Assembly: GCA_964546435.1 (NCBI GenBank)
Contig: CAZJKJ010000009.1
Span: 1-64,000 of the forward strand
Reading direction: 5' to 3'
DNA length: 64,000 nucleotides
Source: CAYNST01 sp964546435
GTDB lineage: Bacteria; Pseudomonadota; Gammaproteobacteria; Pseudomonadales; Cellvibrionaceae
Shown here: in pieces, positions 18,009 through 27,404 of the stretch
How positions within the stretch are numbered: the first letter of the stretch is position 1
Layout: the number at the start of each line of letters is the position of its first letter
Notes under the pieces: model-generated
The model's input: only the letters and a program-made list of their open reading frames with translations
Told to the model about the DNA's origin: nothing
The model's database searches: none
Position numbers and translations under genes: made by a program

Positions 18009-18275
18009 GTGCTGCTGAAAATCATCATCGTTTTGCTGTTTTTAGCCATCCTGGCGAGCCTCAGCAGCGGGCTGTTCTTTCTGCTCAAAGACATGAACCT
18101 GTCGGAATCCAAACGCACCCTGTACGCGCTGGGAATCCGCATATCCCTCGCCGCGACTTTATTGGCGGTCATCGCTTACGGCGTGATAACCGGACAGCTG
18201 GGTAACTCGCCGCCCTGGGACCAGCATCTCGCACCGTCTTCCGCGCCCGCTGATCCAGACCCCACCCTTCCCTGA
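18009..18275 (+). CDS. Twin transmembrane protein (DUF2909-like)
   Basis: An 88-residue protein with two hydrophobic helices, VLLKIIIVLLFLAILASLSS and ISLAATLLAVIAYGVITGQL, separated by FLLKDMNLSESKRTLYALGIR. This matches the small DUF2909 membrane proteins found beside cytochrome oxidase assembly genes. Start GTG with AGAGAGG seven bases upstream. It is read divergently from surf1, inside an otherwise minus-strand operon, so it probably has its own promoter overlapping the surf1 5' region. Its function is unknown. Confidence 0.8.
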   Translation: MLLKIIIVLLFLAILASLSSGLFFLLKDMNLSESKRTLYALGIRISLAATLLAVIAYGVITGQLGNSPPWDQHLAPSSAPADPDPTLP

Positions 18276-18436
18276 ATCGTTTACCGTTAGCGGTAAAACC
18301 TGTATCCAGTCGCGCGGTGGATTTTCAATGTTCTGACATCCCTTCCCCAACCGCATCCGGTTCCGGCGTTTATCTGCGCCGGCTTTTACGCGACAACCTT
18401 TTGTTCTTGCGGTCCCGGATTTCCGGACCGCACATA

Positions 18437-18468
18437 GCGACCGGCCGGTGTTAAAACCGGCCGGTCGC
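18437..18468 (-). terminator. Strong stem-loop after the oxidase structural genes
   Basis: A perfect 12-base-pair inverted repeat, GCGACCGGCCGG paired with CCGGCCGGTCGC, with an eight-base loop, lies five bases past the subunit III stop. There is no T-run after it, so it may be an mRNA 3' stabiliser or partial terminator separating structural from assembly genes. Confidence 0.6.
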
Positions 18469-18473
18469 AGTGC

Positions 18474-19379
18474 TTAGCTCAATACGTAAACGAGGATGAA
18501 CAGTCCGAGCCACACCACATCCACAAAGTGCCAGTACCAGCTCGCCGCCTCGAATCCGAAGCTGTCATCATGGTTGAAATGACCTTTCCAGACGGAACGT
18601 ACCCACATGACCAGCAGCATGAAGGTGCCCATGGTCACGTGGGCGCCGTGGAAACCGGTCAGGAGGAAAAATGTTGCGCCGTAAATACCGGAACTAAACA
18701 TCAACCCGAGTTCGGAATAGGCGTGAATGTATTCTTCCGCCTGCAGGAACAGGAACACGATTCCGCACGCGACGGTGACGCCCAACCACAGATTGAAGCC
18801 CTTCTTGTTGTTGTTCTTCAGCGCCGTATGGGCCATGTGCACCGTCACACTCGATGACATCAGAACCACGGTATTCCAGAAAGGCAACCAGCCGAATAAA
18901 CCACTGAACCCGGGGAACCCCATGTTTTCCGCCGGTCCGACATGCACGGCCTTGTCACCATTGACCGCCATATCGGGGGTCGTCATCACCGGCCAATCCG
19001 CAGTAAAGCCAGGCCACAGGAGTTCACTGTTGGGGCCTGTAGCCAGTTCGGGAACAACAAACCAGCGCAGGTAGACCAGGGCCGAGAAAAATGCGCCGAA
19101 GAACATGACTTCCGAAAAAATGAACCAGCCCATTCCCCAAACATAGGATCGCTTCAGCTGCGGTGAATTCAGACCCGCCATATTTTCATTGATGACGGTG
19201 CCGAACCAGGTCCACATGACGGCCGCCAGCACCGCAAAACCCAGGATAAAAATGAAATGACCATTCTCCACGCCGTTCATCCATGTGCCCGCACCGAAGA
19301 CGGTCAGGAACAGGCCCAACGCCATCAACAATGGCAATTTGCTTTGCTCCGGTACGTAGTAAGAGCTTTGATGATCCAT
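18474..19379 (-). CDS. ctaE: Cytochrome c oxidase subunit III
   Basis: A 301-residue integral membrane subunit with seven hydrophobic helices. Family marks are the YVWGMGWFIFSEVMFFGAFFSALVYLRW helix, the VHMAHTAL motif, QAEEYIHA, FFLLTGFHGAHVTMG and the final WYWHFVDVVWLGLFILVYV. It stabilises subunit I in the proton-pumping oxidase. ATG at 19379 has GGAG eight bases upstream; a GTG three codons before is less likely. It lies downstream of cox11. Confidence 0.96.
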   Translation of the reverse strand: MDHQSSYYVPEQSKLPLLMALGLFLTVFGAGTWMNGVENGHFIFILGFAVLAAVMWTWFGTVINENMAGLNSPQLKRSYVWGMGWFIFSEVMFFGAFFSALVYLRWFVVPELATGPNSELLWPGFTADWPVMTTPDMAVNGDKAVHVGPAENMGFPGFSGLFGWLPFWNTVVLMSSSVTVHMAHTALKNNNKKGFNLWLGVTVACGIVFLFLQAEEYIHAYSELGLMFSSGIYGATFFLLTGFHGAHVTMGTFMLLVMWVRSVWKGHFNHDDSFGFEAASWYWHFVDVVWLGLFILVYVLS

Positions 19380-19429
19380 TGATTTCACTCCGCTTATATA
19401 TGAATAGGTTGCGGTATAAATAATCCGGC

Positions 19430-19981
19430 TCAGGGGGCGCTGGCCACCGGGAGAGCCCGTTCGGTAATGTCAAACAGGGTATATGCAAGCGTGATCGTCT
19501 TTACCTGCTGCGGCAGTTCCTGATCAACCACAAACTGCAAACCCAGATCGGCGCTTTCACCCGCCTCAAGCGGTTGCTGGTTAAAGCAGAAGCACTCGAT
19601 CTTGTGAAAGTAATTCACTGCGTTGAACGGTGTAATGCTGGGTACAGCCTGAGCCACCATCGCGTGGCTCGACAGATTTTTTGCGAAGTAATTAATGACT
19701 TTCTTTTCGCCCGGATGCACCTTGATCTCAAAATCCTGAGGCCGGAATTCCCACGGCATTTCCGAATTCTGGGTGGCAACAAACTTGATGGTGACCAATC
19801 GACTGGTATCGACTGACGAATCCACCGCTTCATAGGCGCCACCCACTTTACGCAGGCCGGTGACTTCGCACAGCAAGGTGTACAACGGCGGCATCACGCC
19901 AAAAGCGAACACGAACATGACGACCGCCACGCCCGCAAGCTTGATGACTGTGCGTACATTTGCCTTCTTGTGCTCGCTCAT
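19430..19981 (-). CDS. ctaG: Cytochrome c oxidase assembly protein CtaG/Cox11
   Basis: A 183-residue protein with one N-terminal helix (about 13-33) and a periplasmic copper-binding beta domain. The copper motif IECFCFNQQPLEAGE is present, as are EFRPQ and KNLSSHAMVAQAVPSI. Cox11 inserts copper into the CuB site of subunit I. It begins six bases downstream of the subunit I stop and precedes subunit III, the usual order ctaC-ctaD-ctaG-ctaE. Confidence 0.95.
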   Translation of the reverse strand: MSEHKKANVRTVIKLAGVAVVMFVFAFGVMPPLYTLLCEVTGLRKVGGAYEAVDSSVDTSRLVTIKFVATQNSEMPWEFRPQDFEIKVHPGEKKVINYFAKNLSSHAMVAQAVPSITPFNAVNYFHKIECFCFNQQPLEAGESADLGLQFVVDQELPQQVKTITLAYTLFDITERALPVASAP

Positions 19982-19987
19982 CGAAAT

Positions 19988-21538
19988 CTATTTAACCTCC
20001 GGCGGAGTGCTGAATGTGTGATAGGGAGCGGGCGACGGAACCGTCCACTCCAGCCCGTGGGAGCCTTCCCACACCTCGGCAGTGGCCTTGCGACCGCTGA
20101 CGATTGCACGAACCACAATGTACAGAAACAGCACCTGCGCGGCACCGAACAGGAACGAGCCGATAGATGACAGCATGTTCCAGTTGGCGAACAGCGGATT
20201 GTAGTCGGGAATCCGGCGCGGCATGCCGGCAAGGCCGGAGAAGTGCATCGGGAAGAAGGTCAGGTTAAGGCCGATAAAGGCCAGCCAGAAATGTGTCTTG
20301 CCCAGGGTTTCGTTATACATGTTGCCGCACCACTTGGGCAGCCAGTAATAAACCGCCGCAGTAATCGAAAAGATCGCTCCGGGTACCAGCACATAGTGGA
20401 AGTGGGCCACAACAAAATAGGTATCGTGATACTGGAAATCCGCCGGCGCGATGGCGAGCATCAACCCGGAGAAACCACCGATGGTAAACAGAATGACGAA
20501 CGCGATGGAAAACAGCATTGGCGTTTCAAATGTCATTGAACCACCGTACATGGTGGTGACCCAGTTGAACACTTTCACACCTGTGGGAACGGCAATCAGC
20601 ATGGTCGCGTACATGAATACCAGTTCGCCAAACAGCGGCATGCCGACAGTAAACATGTGGTGAGCCCAAACGATAAAACTCAAGAACGCGATGGACGCGG
20701 TGGCGTATACCATGGACGCATAACCGAACAGTGGCTTGCGGGCAAAGGTTGGAATGATTGCGCTGACCACACCGAAAGCAGGCAGGATCATGATGTAAAC
20801 CTCGGGATGCCCGAAGAACCAGAACACGTGCTGGAACAGAACCGGGTCGCCGCCGCCGGCCGCATCAAAGAAACTTGTGCCGAAGCGAACATCCATCAGC
20901 ATCATGGTTACCACACCGGCCAATACCGGCATGACAGCAATCAGCAGGAACGCTGTAATCAGCCAGGTCCAGACGAACAGCGGCATTTTCATCAGGGTCA
21001 TGCCCGGCGCGCGCATGTTCAGAATGGTTGCCACGACGTTAATCGCACCCATGATCGAGCTCGCGCCCATGATATGAATGGCAAAAATAAAGAAGACAAC
21101 GCTGGGCGGTGCGTAGGTCGTGGACAGTGGAGCGTAGAAAGTCCAACCGAAATTGGGGCCGCCGCCGGTCATGAACAGGGTGGAAACCAGCATCGCGAAG
21201 GCGAAAGGCAGAATCCAGAAACTCAGGTTGTTCATTCGCGGGAGCGCCATGTCCGGAGCGCCGATCATCAACGGCAGCATCCAGTTGGCCAACCCGACAA
21301 ACGCCGGCATTACCGCGCCAAACACCATCACCAGACCATGCATGGTGGTCATCTGGTTAAAAAATTCCGGTTCGACTATCTGCAGACCCGGCTCAAACAA
21401 CTCCGCCCGGATAACCAGCGCAAACACGCCGCCGAGCAGGAACATTGCAAAACTGAACCACAGGTACATCGTACCTATGTCTTTGTGGTTGGTAGTAAAT
21501 AACCAGCGACCTAAGCCTTTCGCAGGACCATGTGCCAT
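19988..21538 (-). CDS. ctaD: Cytochrome c oxidase subunit I
   Basis: A 516-residue catalytic subunit with twelve transmembrane helices. The CuB and heme ligand motifs are seen: TTMHGLVMVF (low-spin heme), FWFFGHPEVYIMILPAFG (CuB histidine and cross-linked tyrosine), VWAHHMFTVGM (two CuB histidines) and VVAHFHYVL (heme ligands). The HPEVY glutamate identifies an A-type oxidase with the D-channel. ATG has AGGAGAT at good spacing. It lies 11 bases downstream of ctaC. Confidence 0.97.
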   Translation of the reverse strand: MAHGPAKGLGRWLFTTNHKDIGTMYLWFSFAMFLLGGVFALVIRAELFEPGLQIVEPEFFNQMTTMHGLVMVFGAVMPAFVGLANWMLPLMIGAPDMALPRMNNLSFWILPFAFAMLVSTLFMTGGGPNFGWTFYAPLSTTYAPPSVVFFIFAIHIMGASSIMGAINVVATILNMRAPGMTLMKMPLFVWTWLITAFLLIAVMPVLAGVVTMMLMDVRFGTSFFDAAGGGDPVLFQHVFWFFGHPEVYIMILPAFGVVSAIIPTFARKPLFGYASMVYATASIAFLSFIVWAHHMFTVGMPLFGELVFMYATMLIAVPTGVKVFNWVTTMYGGSMTFETPMLFSIAFVILFTIGGFSGLMLAIAPADFQYHDTYFVVAHFHYVLVPGAIFSITAAVYYWLPKWCGNMYNETLGKTHFWLAFIGLNLTFFPMHFSGLAGMPRRIPDYNPLFANWNMLSSIGSFLFGAAQVLFLYIVVRAIVSGRKATAEVWEGSHGLEWTVPSPAPYHTFSTPPEVK

Positions 21539-21549
21539 AAATCGATCTC

Positions 21550-22695
21550 CTATTGGCCTTGCTTGAAGTTGACGATATCAATGGGTTGGACTTGATCGCC
21601 CATGTTGTTGCCGAATGCATTACGCTGAAAAGTCACCACCGCAGCGGCCTCGACCGGTGTCAGCTGCTCGCCGAATGGCGGCATGCCCACACCACCGTTG
21701 AGCACTCGATCGAGCTGACCTTCCACGGCACCATTGACCAGCGGACTGCCGGCAATGGCGGGGAAAGCGCCGGAAATTCCCTTGCCGTCGGCCTGGTGAC
21801 AGGCGGCGCAATAGCGCACATAAACTGTTTCACCCTGGCTGTAAAGTTCATCAAATGTCAGTGTCTGTTTGGCGGCTTCGCTGATGGCGCGGGATTTCTC
21901 GCGTTTTTCCTCAAGCCAGGCATCGAATTCTGCCTGCTCAACCGCGTGAACAACGACTGGCATGAAGGCGTGGTCCTTGCCGCACAGTTCCGTACACTGC
22001 CCGCGGAATATGCCCGGCTCTTCAACCCGGGTCCAGGCTTCATGGATAAAACCCGGGATGGCATCGCGCTTGACGGCCAGCTGGGGGACCCACCAGGAAT
22101 GGATGACATCGGAAGCGGTGACCAGGAAACGTACCTTCTTGCCGATCGGGATGTACATGGGCTCATCCACTTCCAGCAGGTAATTCTCCGTTATCTCCGT
22201 TTCGCCATAGATTTCTTCGCGGGGGGTGCTCAGGTTGCTGAAGAAACTCACACGTTCGCCGGAATCGTCCAGGTACTCGTATTTCCATTTCCACTGCAGG
22301 CCGGTGATAAGAATGTCGACGTCGGAATCTTCCGTGTCGTAGATCTTGATAAGCGTACTGGTGGCTGGAAACGCCACGATGATCAGAATGATAAACGGTA
22401 TGACGGTCCAGATTATTTCGAGGGTCGTGTTCTCATGGAAGTTTGAAGCCTTGGCACCGCGGGATTTGCGATGCGCGAACATCGTGTAAAACATGATGCC
22501 GAAAACCACGACGCCGATGGCCACACACCACCAGAAAATCTGCATGTGCAATCCGTGAATTTCGTGGCTGACCTCCGTTACCCCCACTGGCATATTCAGC
22601 GGCCAGCTTGACGCTGCCGCTGCCGCTGCCGGAAGCAATCCGACTGCGGTTCCCAGCAACGGTAGCGTAAATAACCGTCTAGTTCTGCTCAACAT
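21550..22695 (-). CDS. ctaC: Cytochrome c oxidase subunit II fused to cytochrome c
   Basis: A 381-residue subunit II. It has a signal peptide, two transmembrane helices (about 50-72 and 92-112) and the CuA domain with H199, C234, E236, C238, H242 and M245 in GQCTELCGKDHAFM. A C-terminal cytochrome c domain (about 280-375) follows, with heme motif CAACH (296-300) and a probable axial methionine in VGMPPFG. This makes it a caa3-like oxidase that can carry its own electron donor heme. It is the first gene of the oxidase operon; the long upstream gap probably holds the promoter. Confidence 0.96.
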   Translation of the reverse strand: MLSRTRRLFTLPLLGTAVGLLPAAAAAASSWPLNMPVGVTEVSHEIHGLHMQIFWWCVAIGVVVFGIMFYTMFAHRKSRGAKASNFHENTTLEIIWTVIPFIILIIVAFPATSTLIKIYDTEDSDVDILITGLQWKWKYEYLDDSGERVSFFSNLSTPREEIYGETEITENYLLEVDEPMYIPIGKKVRFLVTASDVIHSWWVPQLAVKRDAIPGFIHEAWTRVEEPGIFRGQCTELCGKDHAFMPVVVHAVEQAEFDAWLEEKREKSRAISEAAKQTLTFDELYSQGETVYVRYCAACHQADGKGISGAFPAIAGSPLVNGAVEGQLDRVLNGGVGMPPFGEQLTPVEAAAVVTFQRNAFGNNMGDQVQPIDIVNFKQGQ

Positions 22696-23619
22696 TAACC
22701 CGTCTCCAACCTAGTATTTATAAAAGATCAAAATCAAGAAATTGGTCTATCTGAAATCGCATTGGGCCATCAGCCGCCTTGCGGGCTGGCGACGACGCAG
22801 AAAGGCTTACCTCTTCCAGCCTGCAGCATTGAACAGGGAACTTGAATCCCGATGTATAGGCACGTGGTCGTGCTTTTATGGAATGGCTTGACGACTGCAC
22901 CGTGATGTCGATCATGACCCCCGCTTGACGCATGGAACGCCGCCTGGAAATCCGGTTCCAGCCTGGCAAAACGACACGACACGAAAAGTCATGGCAATAG
23001 CCCATACCGACTGGTCACATTGCGACCAATCTGCACAGTTTGTCGTGTGGGCAAAATTGGGGCGTAAGGAAGCCACAAAAAGTTTAAAAAATCAATGGTC
23101 CGTCAAAATAATTCTGGAAAAGGCTCCAAAGCGTCCGTTTATTCCGAAATATGCAACGCACGTCACAAAAAAATAATCGATATTTCTCAACTACTGGTCG
23201 CCATATTGCAGCTTTCGGTGGGAGAGAGAACACTGACGCCCCTTGCAATCAGGCCCCCGCCGGGCACTACGCCCGCGTCGCGCAAAAGCACTTGCCCCAC
23301 TTGGCAGGGCCGTGGAAAAACGTTACCGAGGCAAATTTGTTCACAGCCTGCTGGCCGCGGGACGCAAATTCCGGATAACCCGCCTTGTAAATCGACCAGC
23401 ATGGTTTATGTTGAATCAGAAGGTGTTTCGCCTTTTACAACGCAGGTGGATATAAGGCGCAGTGCGCGTCGGCAGCGGATTTTACCGGAGTACCCGACCG
23501 GGCAGAAGCAGTTTAGCGACAGAAAGTAGGTCCGCTGGCTGCGAACATGCCCGCTCGCAGTATGGCTGGAGGATGTGCCGGAATCGGGCACTCTCGCATA
23601 TCAACCTTATGAAGATGCA
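22696..23619. other. Long intergenic region with no recognisable gene
   Basis: About 920 bases between the divergent oxidase operon and the 23.6 kb gene. AT-rich parts (about 23040-23200, with AAAAAGTTTAAAAAATC) probably include the promoter of ctaC and its regulation. A TGGTC/GACCA inverted repeat lies at about 23010-23030. Short open frames exist on both strands but none has a convincing start, family pattern or codon bias. Confidence 0.4.
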
Positions 23620-24297
23620 ATGAATCACACCAATACCGACGTCATCCGCAAGACCATCGAGATAGCGCAACGGCTCGAAGCCCAGAATCATGCGCTGGAA
23701 CGCTATCTCGAAAACGTGGTACCGCGCCTGCATCAGGCGATTCGCCTGCCGGAACAAGAGCCTGGCAAGGCTCTGCTCTGCTTTGTGGTCCGCTATATCG
23801 AACAGGCGCCCGAATTGCTCGACACCCTGGCGGCGTTGATGCAGGAAGCTTCCATTTACGAAAGCGGCAAGGTATTTACTGAAATTGCGGCGAATTTCTT
23901 TCTGCAACCGCCGGAGCTGGTGCGCGAGCACTCCGGTCTGCATGCCCTGGTGGACAAGGCATATCTGGCCCACCGAATGGTTGAAGAGGTCAACGACCGG
24001 TTGATGCTGCTGTGCGATGTGCCCCTCGCGCCCATCGACATGACGCTGGCGAACGTGATCGTCCATGAACTGCTGGGGGAAGACTTCGCCAATCAGCTCG
24101 ATCTTGCCGTGCATTACGCAGTGGAAGCCCTGTTCCAGCCGGAGAACCTGAAAAGTGATCCGGGTCTGGCGCCGTTTCTCGGCAACCAGACCACTCTGCT
24201 GTGGCGCAACACTCTGGAAGGCTGGCCCCGGCTGGCCGAAGACTCGGCCATATCTCTGTTATTGCGGGAGCCGGAGCCCAATCCGGCGGTTCACTGA
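23620..24297 (+). CDS. Conserved hypothetical helical protein
   Basis: A 225-residue, mostly helical, soluble protein without a signal peptide or membrane helix. It opens with IRKTIEIAQRLEAQNHALERYLENVVPRLHQAIRLP and has acidic and leucine-rich helices throughout. I do not recognise a catalytic motif. ATG at 23620 is chosen; an in-frame GTG at 23575 lies only two bases behind a GGAGG sequence and would add 15 residues. The gene ends overlapping the convergent yheV by seven bases. Confidence 0.6.
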   Translation: MNHTNTDVIRKTIEIAQRLEAQNHALERYLENVVPRLHQAIRLPEQEPGKALLCFVVRYIEQAPELLDTLAALMQEASIYESGKVFTEIAANFFLQPPELVREHSGLHALVDKAYLAHRMVEEVNDRLMLLCDVPLAPIDMTLANVIVHELLGEDFANQLDLAVHYAVEALFQPENLKSDPGLAPFLGNQTTLLWRNTLEGWPRLAEDSAISLLLREPEPNPAVH

Positions 24298-24515
24298 TCC
24301 GGATCTTCGATCAGTTTGATGGGCGCCGGCTCCACCTGTTCGACCCGGGTCGTCAATTCCACTGCGGTACCCTGAAGGCGACGTTCATCGCTGAAGCCGC
24401 ATTCGACACATTCCCGGAAATCCTTGCCGTCTCTGGAAAAAACGGTAATCCGGTCCAGCGCCCCGCAACGGGGGCAGACTGCGCCCGCGATGAATCGCTT
24501 GCGGGTCTGAGTCAT
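24291..24515 (-). CDS. yheV: YheV-family putative metal-binding protein
   Basis: A 74-residue protein with KRFIAGAVCPRCGALDRI and RECVECGFSDERR, giving a four-cysteine zinc-ribbon pattern CxxC...CxxC. The opening RKRFIAGA and cysteine spacing match YheV (DUF2387). It overlaps the stop of prlC by four bases; prlC-yheV is a recurrent gammaproteobacterial pair. Function unknown. Confidence 0.85.
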   Translation of the reverse strand: MTQTRKRFIAGAVCPRCGALDRITVFSRDGKDFRECVECGFSDERRLQGTAVELTTRVEQVEPAPIKLIEDPDQ

Positions 24516-26551
24516 GCGCGTATCCCCGACTGCTTCAGCAGAGCGTCAATTTCCGGTTCACGCCCGCGAAAGTTCCGGAACAGCGTCATCGCATCCTGAG
24601 AGCCGCCCGGTTGCAATATCTCGGTGAGAAAGCGCTGCCCTGTTACCCGGTCAAACACCCCCTGTTCGCGAAAGGCCGAAAATGCATCCGCCGACAGGAC
24701 TTCCGCCCATTTGTAACTGTAATACCCCGCTGCATAGCCTCCCGCAAAAATATGGGAAAAGCTGTTCTGAAAGCGATTGAACGACGGCGGTTTGAGGACT
24801 GCCACCTGGTCGCGAACCTGATCGAGCAGACCCTGTACGCCGGCAAACCCGGCCTGGCCGTAGTACAGATGCAGGCGCAGGTCGAAGAGTGCAAATTCCA
24901 GCTGGCGCAGCATGGCCAGGGCGGACTGGAAATTGCGCGCGGCCACCAGATTGTCGATGGTCGCCGCCGGCAGGGGTTCACCAGTGTCCACGTGCGCACT
25001 CAGCTTCTGGAGTATCGCTTTTTCCCAGCACCAGTTCTCCATGAACTGACTCGGCAATTCCACTGCATCCCAGGCGACGCCATTGATACCACTGACAGAG
25101 GCCACATCGACTGCGGTGAGCATGTGGTGCAGGCCATGTCCGAATTCGTGGAACAGGGTGGTGATTTCCGCATGTGTCAACAACGCCGGCTGGCCGTCGG
25201 CCGGCGTGCTGAAGTTGCAGATCAGGTAAGCCACCGGCAACTGGACTTCTCCGTGCGCCTGGCGGCGCACACGGCAATCCGCCATCCACGCACCGCCGCG
25301 CTTGCCTTCTCGTGCGAAAAGATCCAGATAAAAATGCGCGATCGCCTGTCCATCGCGTTCCACGGCAAAAAACCGCACATCGGGATGCCAGACTTCGGCC
25401 GTGCTGACCGGCCGGATTTCCACCTGAAACAGTTCTCGGGCAACCCAGAACAGGCCTTCCAGCACTCGCGCCAACGGAAAATAGGGGCGCAAGGATTCCT
25501 GGGAAACACTGTGGCGGCGCTCTTTGAGCTTTTCGGAAAAGTAGGGCACATCCCACATCTGTAAGTCGGTGACACCAAACTCTTCACGACACCATTGCCG
25601 CAGTTCCTGCACTTCGGCGTCGGCTGCGGGCCTTGATTCATTCGCGAGCGCCTCCAGGAACTCCAGCACCTGCCCGGGTGAGTCCGCCATTTTGGTGGCC
25701 AGTGACAACTCCGCAAAATTATTGAAACCGAGCAGCACTGCCAGTTCCGCGCGCAATTGCAGTATCTCTTCGAGCAGGGGCGTGTTGTCCCATTTGCCGG
25801 CCGTGGGACCCTGATCAGACGCGCGCGTCATGAACGCAGTGTACAGTTCCTGGCGCAACTGCCGGTCGTGTGCCTGAGTCATGACGGCGAGATAGACCGG
25901 CCCGTCCAGCGTCAGCACCCAGCCATCCAGATTCTTGCGCCGCGCCGCCTGCTTTGCCGCTTCGCGGGACGCCTCGGGCAATCCTGCCAGGCGATTCTCG
26001 TCCTGAATATGTTTGAACCAGCCCTGAGTGGCATCGAGTACATTGTTGGAAAACTGATTGGACAATGCCGACAACCGGGTCTGGATTTCGCCATAGCGAG
26101 CTTTACGTTCTGGAGGAAGTCCTACGCCGGAGAGTTTGAAATCGCGAACTGCATGGGTCACGCTCTGGCGCTGCGCCTGGTTCAAGTGTTCAAACTGCGC
26201 GGACGCGGCCAGCTCGCTGAAGGCCTGATACAGCTTTTCATTCTGGCTCATGGCGGTGCCATAGGCGCTGAGAATCGGCAGAGTTTCGTTGAATGCGGCG
26301 CGGATGTCGGGATCGTTGGCCACGCTGTTCAGGTGCCGCACCGCGGACCAGGCGTGGCGCAAACGGTCATCGCGCGCCTCCAGAGGTTCCGCCAGTGTTT
26401 CCCACGTAATTTCATTGAGAGTATCCAGTTGTTTCTCCAGCGCCTGCAGGTTCTCGTCTGTCAGCTGTTTCAATGCCGGAACAATATGCGTGGCCTTGAG
26501 GGCGGAAAACGGCGGCAGTCGGTGGGTCTGCAACAATGGGTTATCGGTCAT
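24512..26551 (-). CDS. prlC: Oligopeptidase A (M3 metallopeptidase)
   Basis: A 679-residue cytoplasmic zinc peptidase of family M3, the usual length for oligopeptidase A, which degrades signal peptides and other short peptides. The zinc motif is HEFGH at 468-472 (FHEFGHGLHHML), followed by the third ligand glutamate region DAVELPSQFMENW. Other marks are GGAWMADCR and the C-terminal GGYAAGYYSYKWAEVLSADAF. It heads the prlC-yheV operon and is divergent from the carbonic anhydrase-like gene, 157 bases apart. Confidence 0.96.
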   Translation of the reverse strand: MTDNPLLQTHRLPPFSALKATHIVPALKQLTDENLQALEKQLDTLNEITWETLAEPLEARDDRLRHAWSAVRHLNSVANDPDIRAAFNETLPILSAYGTAMSQNEKLYQAFSELAASAQFEHLNQAQRQSVTHAVRDFKLSGVGLPPERKARYGEIQTRLSALSNQFSNNVLDATQGWFKHIQDENRLAGLPEASREAAKQAARRKNLDGWVLTLDGPVYLAVMTQAHDRQLRQELYTAFMTRASDQGPTAGKWDNTPLLEEILQLRAELAVLLGFNNFAELSLATKMADSPGQVLEFLEALANESRPAADAEVQELRQWCREEFGVTDLQMWDVPYFSEKLKERRHSVSQESLRPYFPLARVLEGLFWVARELFQVEIRPVSTAEVWHPDVRFFAVERDGQAIAHFYLDLFAREGKRGGAWMADCRVRRQAHGEVQLPVAYLICNFSTPADGQPALLTHAEITTLFHEFGHGLHHMLTAVDVASVSGINGVAWDAVELPSQFMENWCWEKAILQKLSAHVDTGEPLPAATIDNLVAARNFQSALAMLRQLEFALFDLRLHLYYGQAGFAGVQGLLDQVRDQVAVLKPPSFNRFQNSFSHIFAGGYAAGYYSYKWAEVLSADAFSAFREQGVFDRVTGQRFLTEILQPGGSQDAMTLFRNFRGREPEIDALLKQSGIRA

Positions 26552-26603
26552 TTCATGTACCTTGATTGGAATGCTTCAATTTTGGACGTGGGCCCGTATC
26601 ATA

Positions 26604-26661
26604 CGGATTCCACCGACGCTGGGCCACACACCAGCCCAGGCACCGGGCCCGGTGGAATCCG
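26604..26661. repeat. Long-armed inverted repeat in the prlC/yrdA divergent region
   Basis: Perfect 12-base arms CGGATTCCACCG (26604-26615) and CGGTGGAATCCG (26650-26661) enclose 34 bases that contain a further CTGG/CCAG pair. It lies between two divergent genes, 48 bases before the carbonic anhydrase-like ATG. It could be a leader hairpin or a protein-binding site; I do not recognise it. Confidence 0.55.
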
Positions 26662-26708
26662 GATGGAAATCCAACGTTGTGCAAACGAGTGATTCAGGGG
26701 AGACCAAC

Positions 26709-27245
26709 ATGTCCGTACGCAGTTTCAGGGGCCTTCGACCCCGTCTCGGTGAGAAGGTTTACATAGATCCGGCCGCTACCGTCCTGGGCGATGTGGAACT
26801 GGGGGATGATAGCTCTGTCTGGCCGGCGGCAGTGGTGCGGGGCGACATGCACCGGATTCGAATCGGCGCCCGCACCAGCGTTCAGGACGGCGCGGTTCTC
26901 CATATCACCCACGCCAGTGAATTCAATCCTGAGGGCTGGCCCCTCATCATCGGCGATGACGTCACCATCGGACACAAAGCCTGTTTGCACGGGTGCACCC
27001 TTGGCAGCCGGATTCTGGTCGGTATCGGGGCCATCATTCTGGATGGAGCGGTCATCGCCGACGAAATCATGCTCGCGGCCGGCACTCTGGTCCCGCCGGG
27101 CAAACGGCTGGAATCCGGGTTTCTCTACATGGGAAGTCCGTGCCGCCAGGCCCGCCCTCTCACGCCTTCGGAACGTCGCTTTTTTTCCTATTCCGCGCAG
27201 AATTATGTGAAATTGAAAAACACCTATCTCGGGGATTCCGGTTAA
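26709..27245 (+). CDS. Gamma-carbonic anhydrase-like protein (YrdA family)
   Basis: A 178-residue left-handed beta-helix protein with hexapeptide repeats (VYIDPAATVLGDVELGDDSSVWPAAVVRGDMHRIRIG). The three metal-ligand histidines of the family are at VLHITHAS, TIGHKACLHGC. R and Q/D residues near VVRGDMH and VQDGAVLH also fit. Members bind zinc or iron as trimers, but many of the short YrdA type lack proven carbonic anhydrase activity. ATG has AGGGGAG upstream. The end RRFFSYSAQNYVKL is typical of the subgroup. Confidence 0.9.
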   Translation: MSVRSFRGLRPRLGEKVYIDPAATVLGDVELGDDSSVWPAAVVRGDMHRIRIGARTSVQDGAVLHITHASEFNPEGWPLIIGDDVTIGHKACLHGCTLGSRILVGIGAIILDGAVIADEIMLAAGTLVPPGKRLESGFLYMGSPCRQARPLTPSERRFFSYSAQNYVKLKNTYLGDSG

Positions 27246-27361
27246 AAATCAGCCAATTTAATTTCTGATTCAAACCACTGCGCCTGGGGGAATATCAAGA
27301 TTTCCCGGTCCACATGCCATTTTGCATTCCGACAGATCTCTGCATTGCACATGTTCCTGAA

Positions 27362-27398
27362 TCTCTATAAGATGCATTTCACTTACATCTTATAGAGA
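27362..27398. promoter_or_regulatory. NsrR-type operator upstream of hmp
   Basis: A perfect inverted repeat with 13-base arms, TCTCTATAAGATG and CATCTTATAGAGA, spans 27362-27398. Its core (27369-27391) reads AAGATGCATTT, one base, ACTTACATCTT. This agrees closely with the NsrR consensus AAGATGCATTT-n-AAATGCATCTT. It sits six bases before the hmp ATG. NsrR is a nitric-oxide-sensing [Fe-S] repressor, so NO-induced expression of hmp is expected. NsrR itself is not encoded in this window. Confidence 0.85.
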
Positions 27399-27404
27399 GA
27401 TCCC

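Noticed and set aside
20657..21502. 281-residue plus-strand frame
   Set aside because: Antisense to cytochrome oxidase subunit I; histidine- and glutamine-rich composition is the usual antisense artefact.
23095..23529. 144-residue plus-strand frame in the gap before 23.6 kb
   Set aside because: No ribosome binding site, no recognisable domain and unlike the codon use of neighbours.
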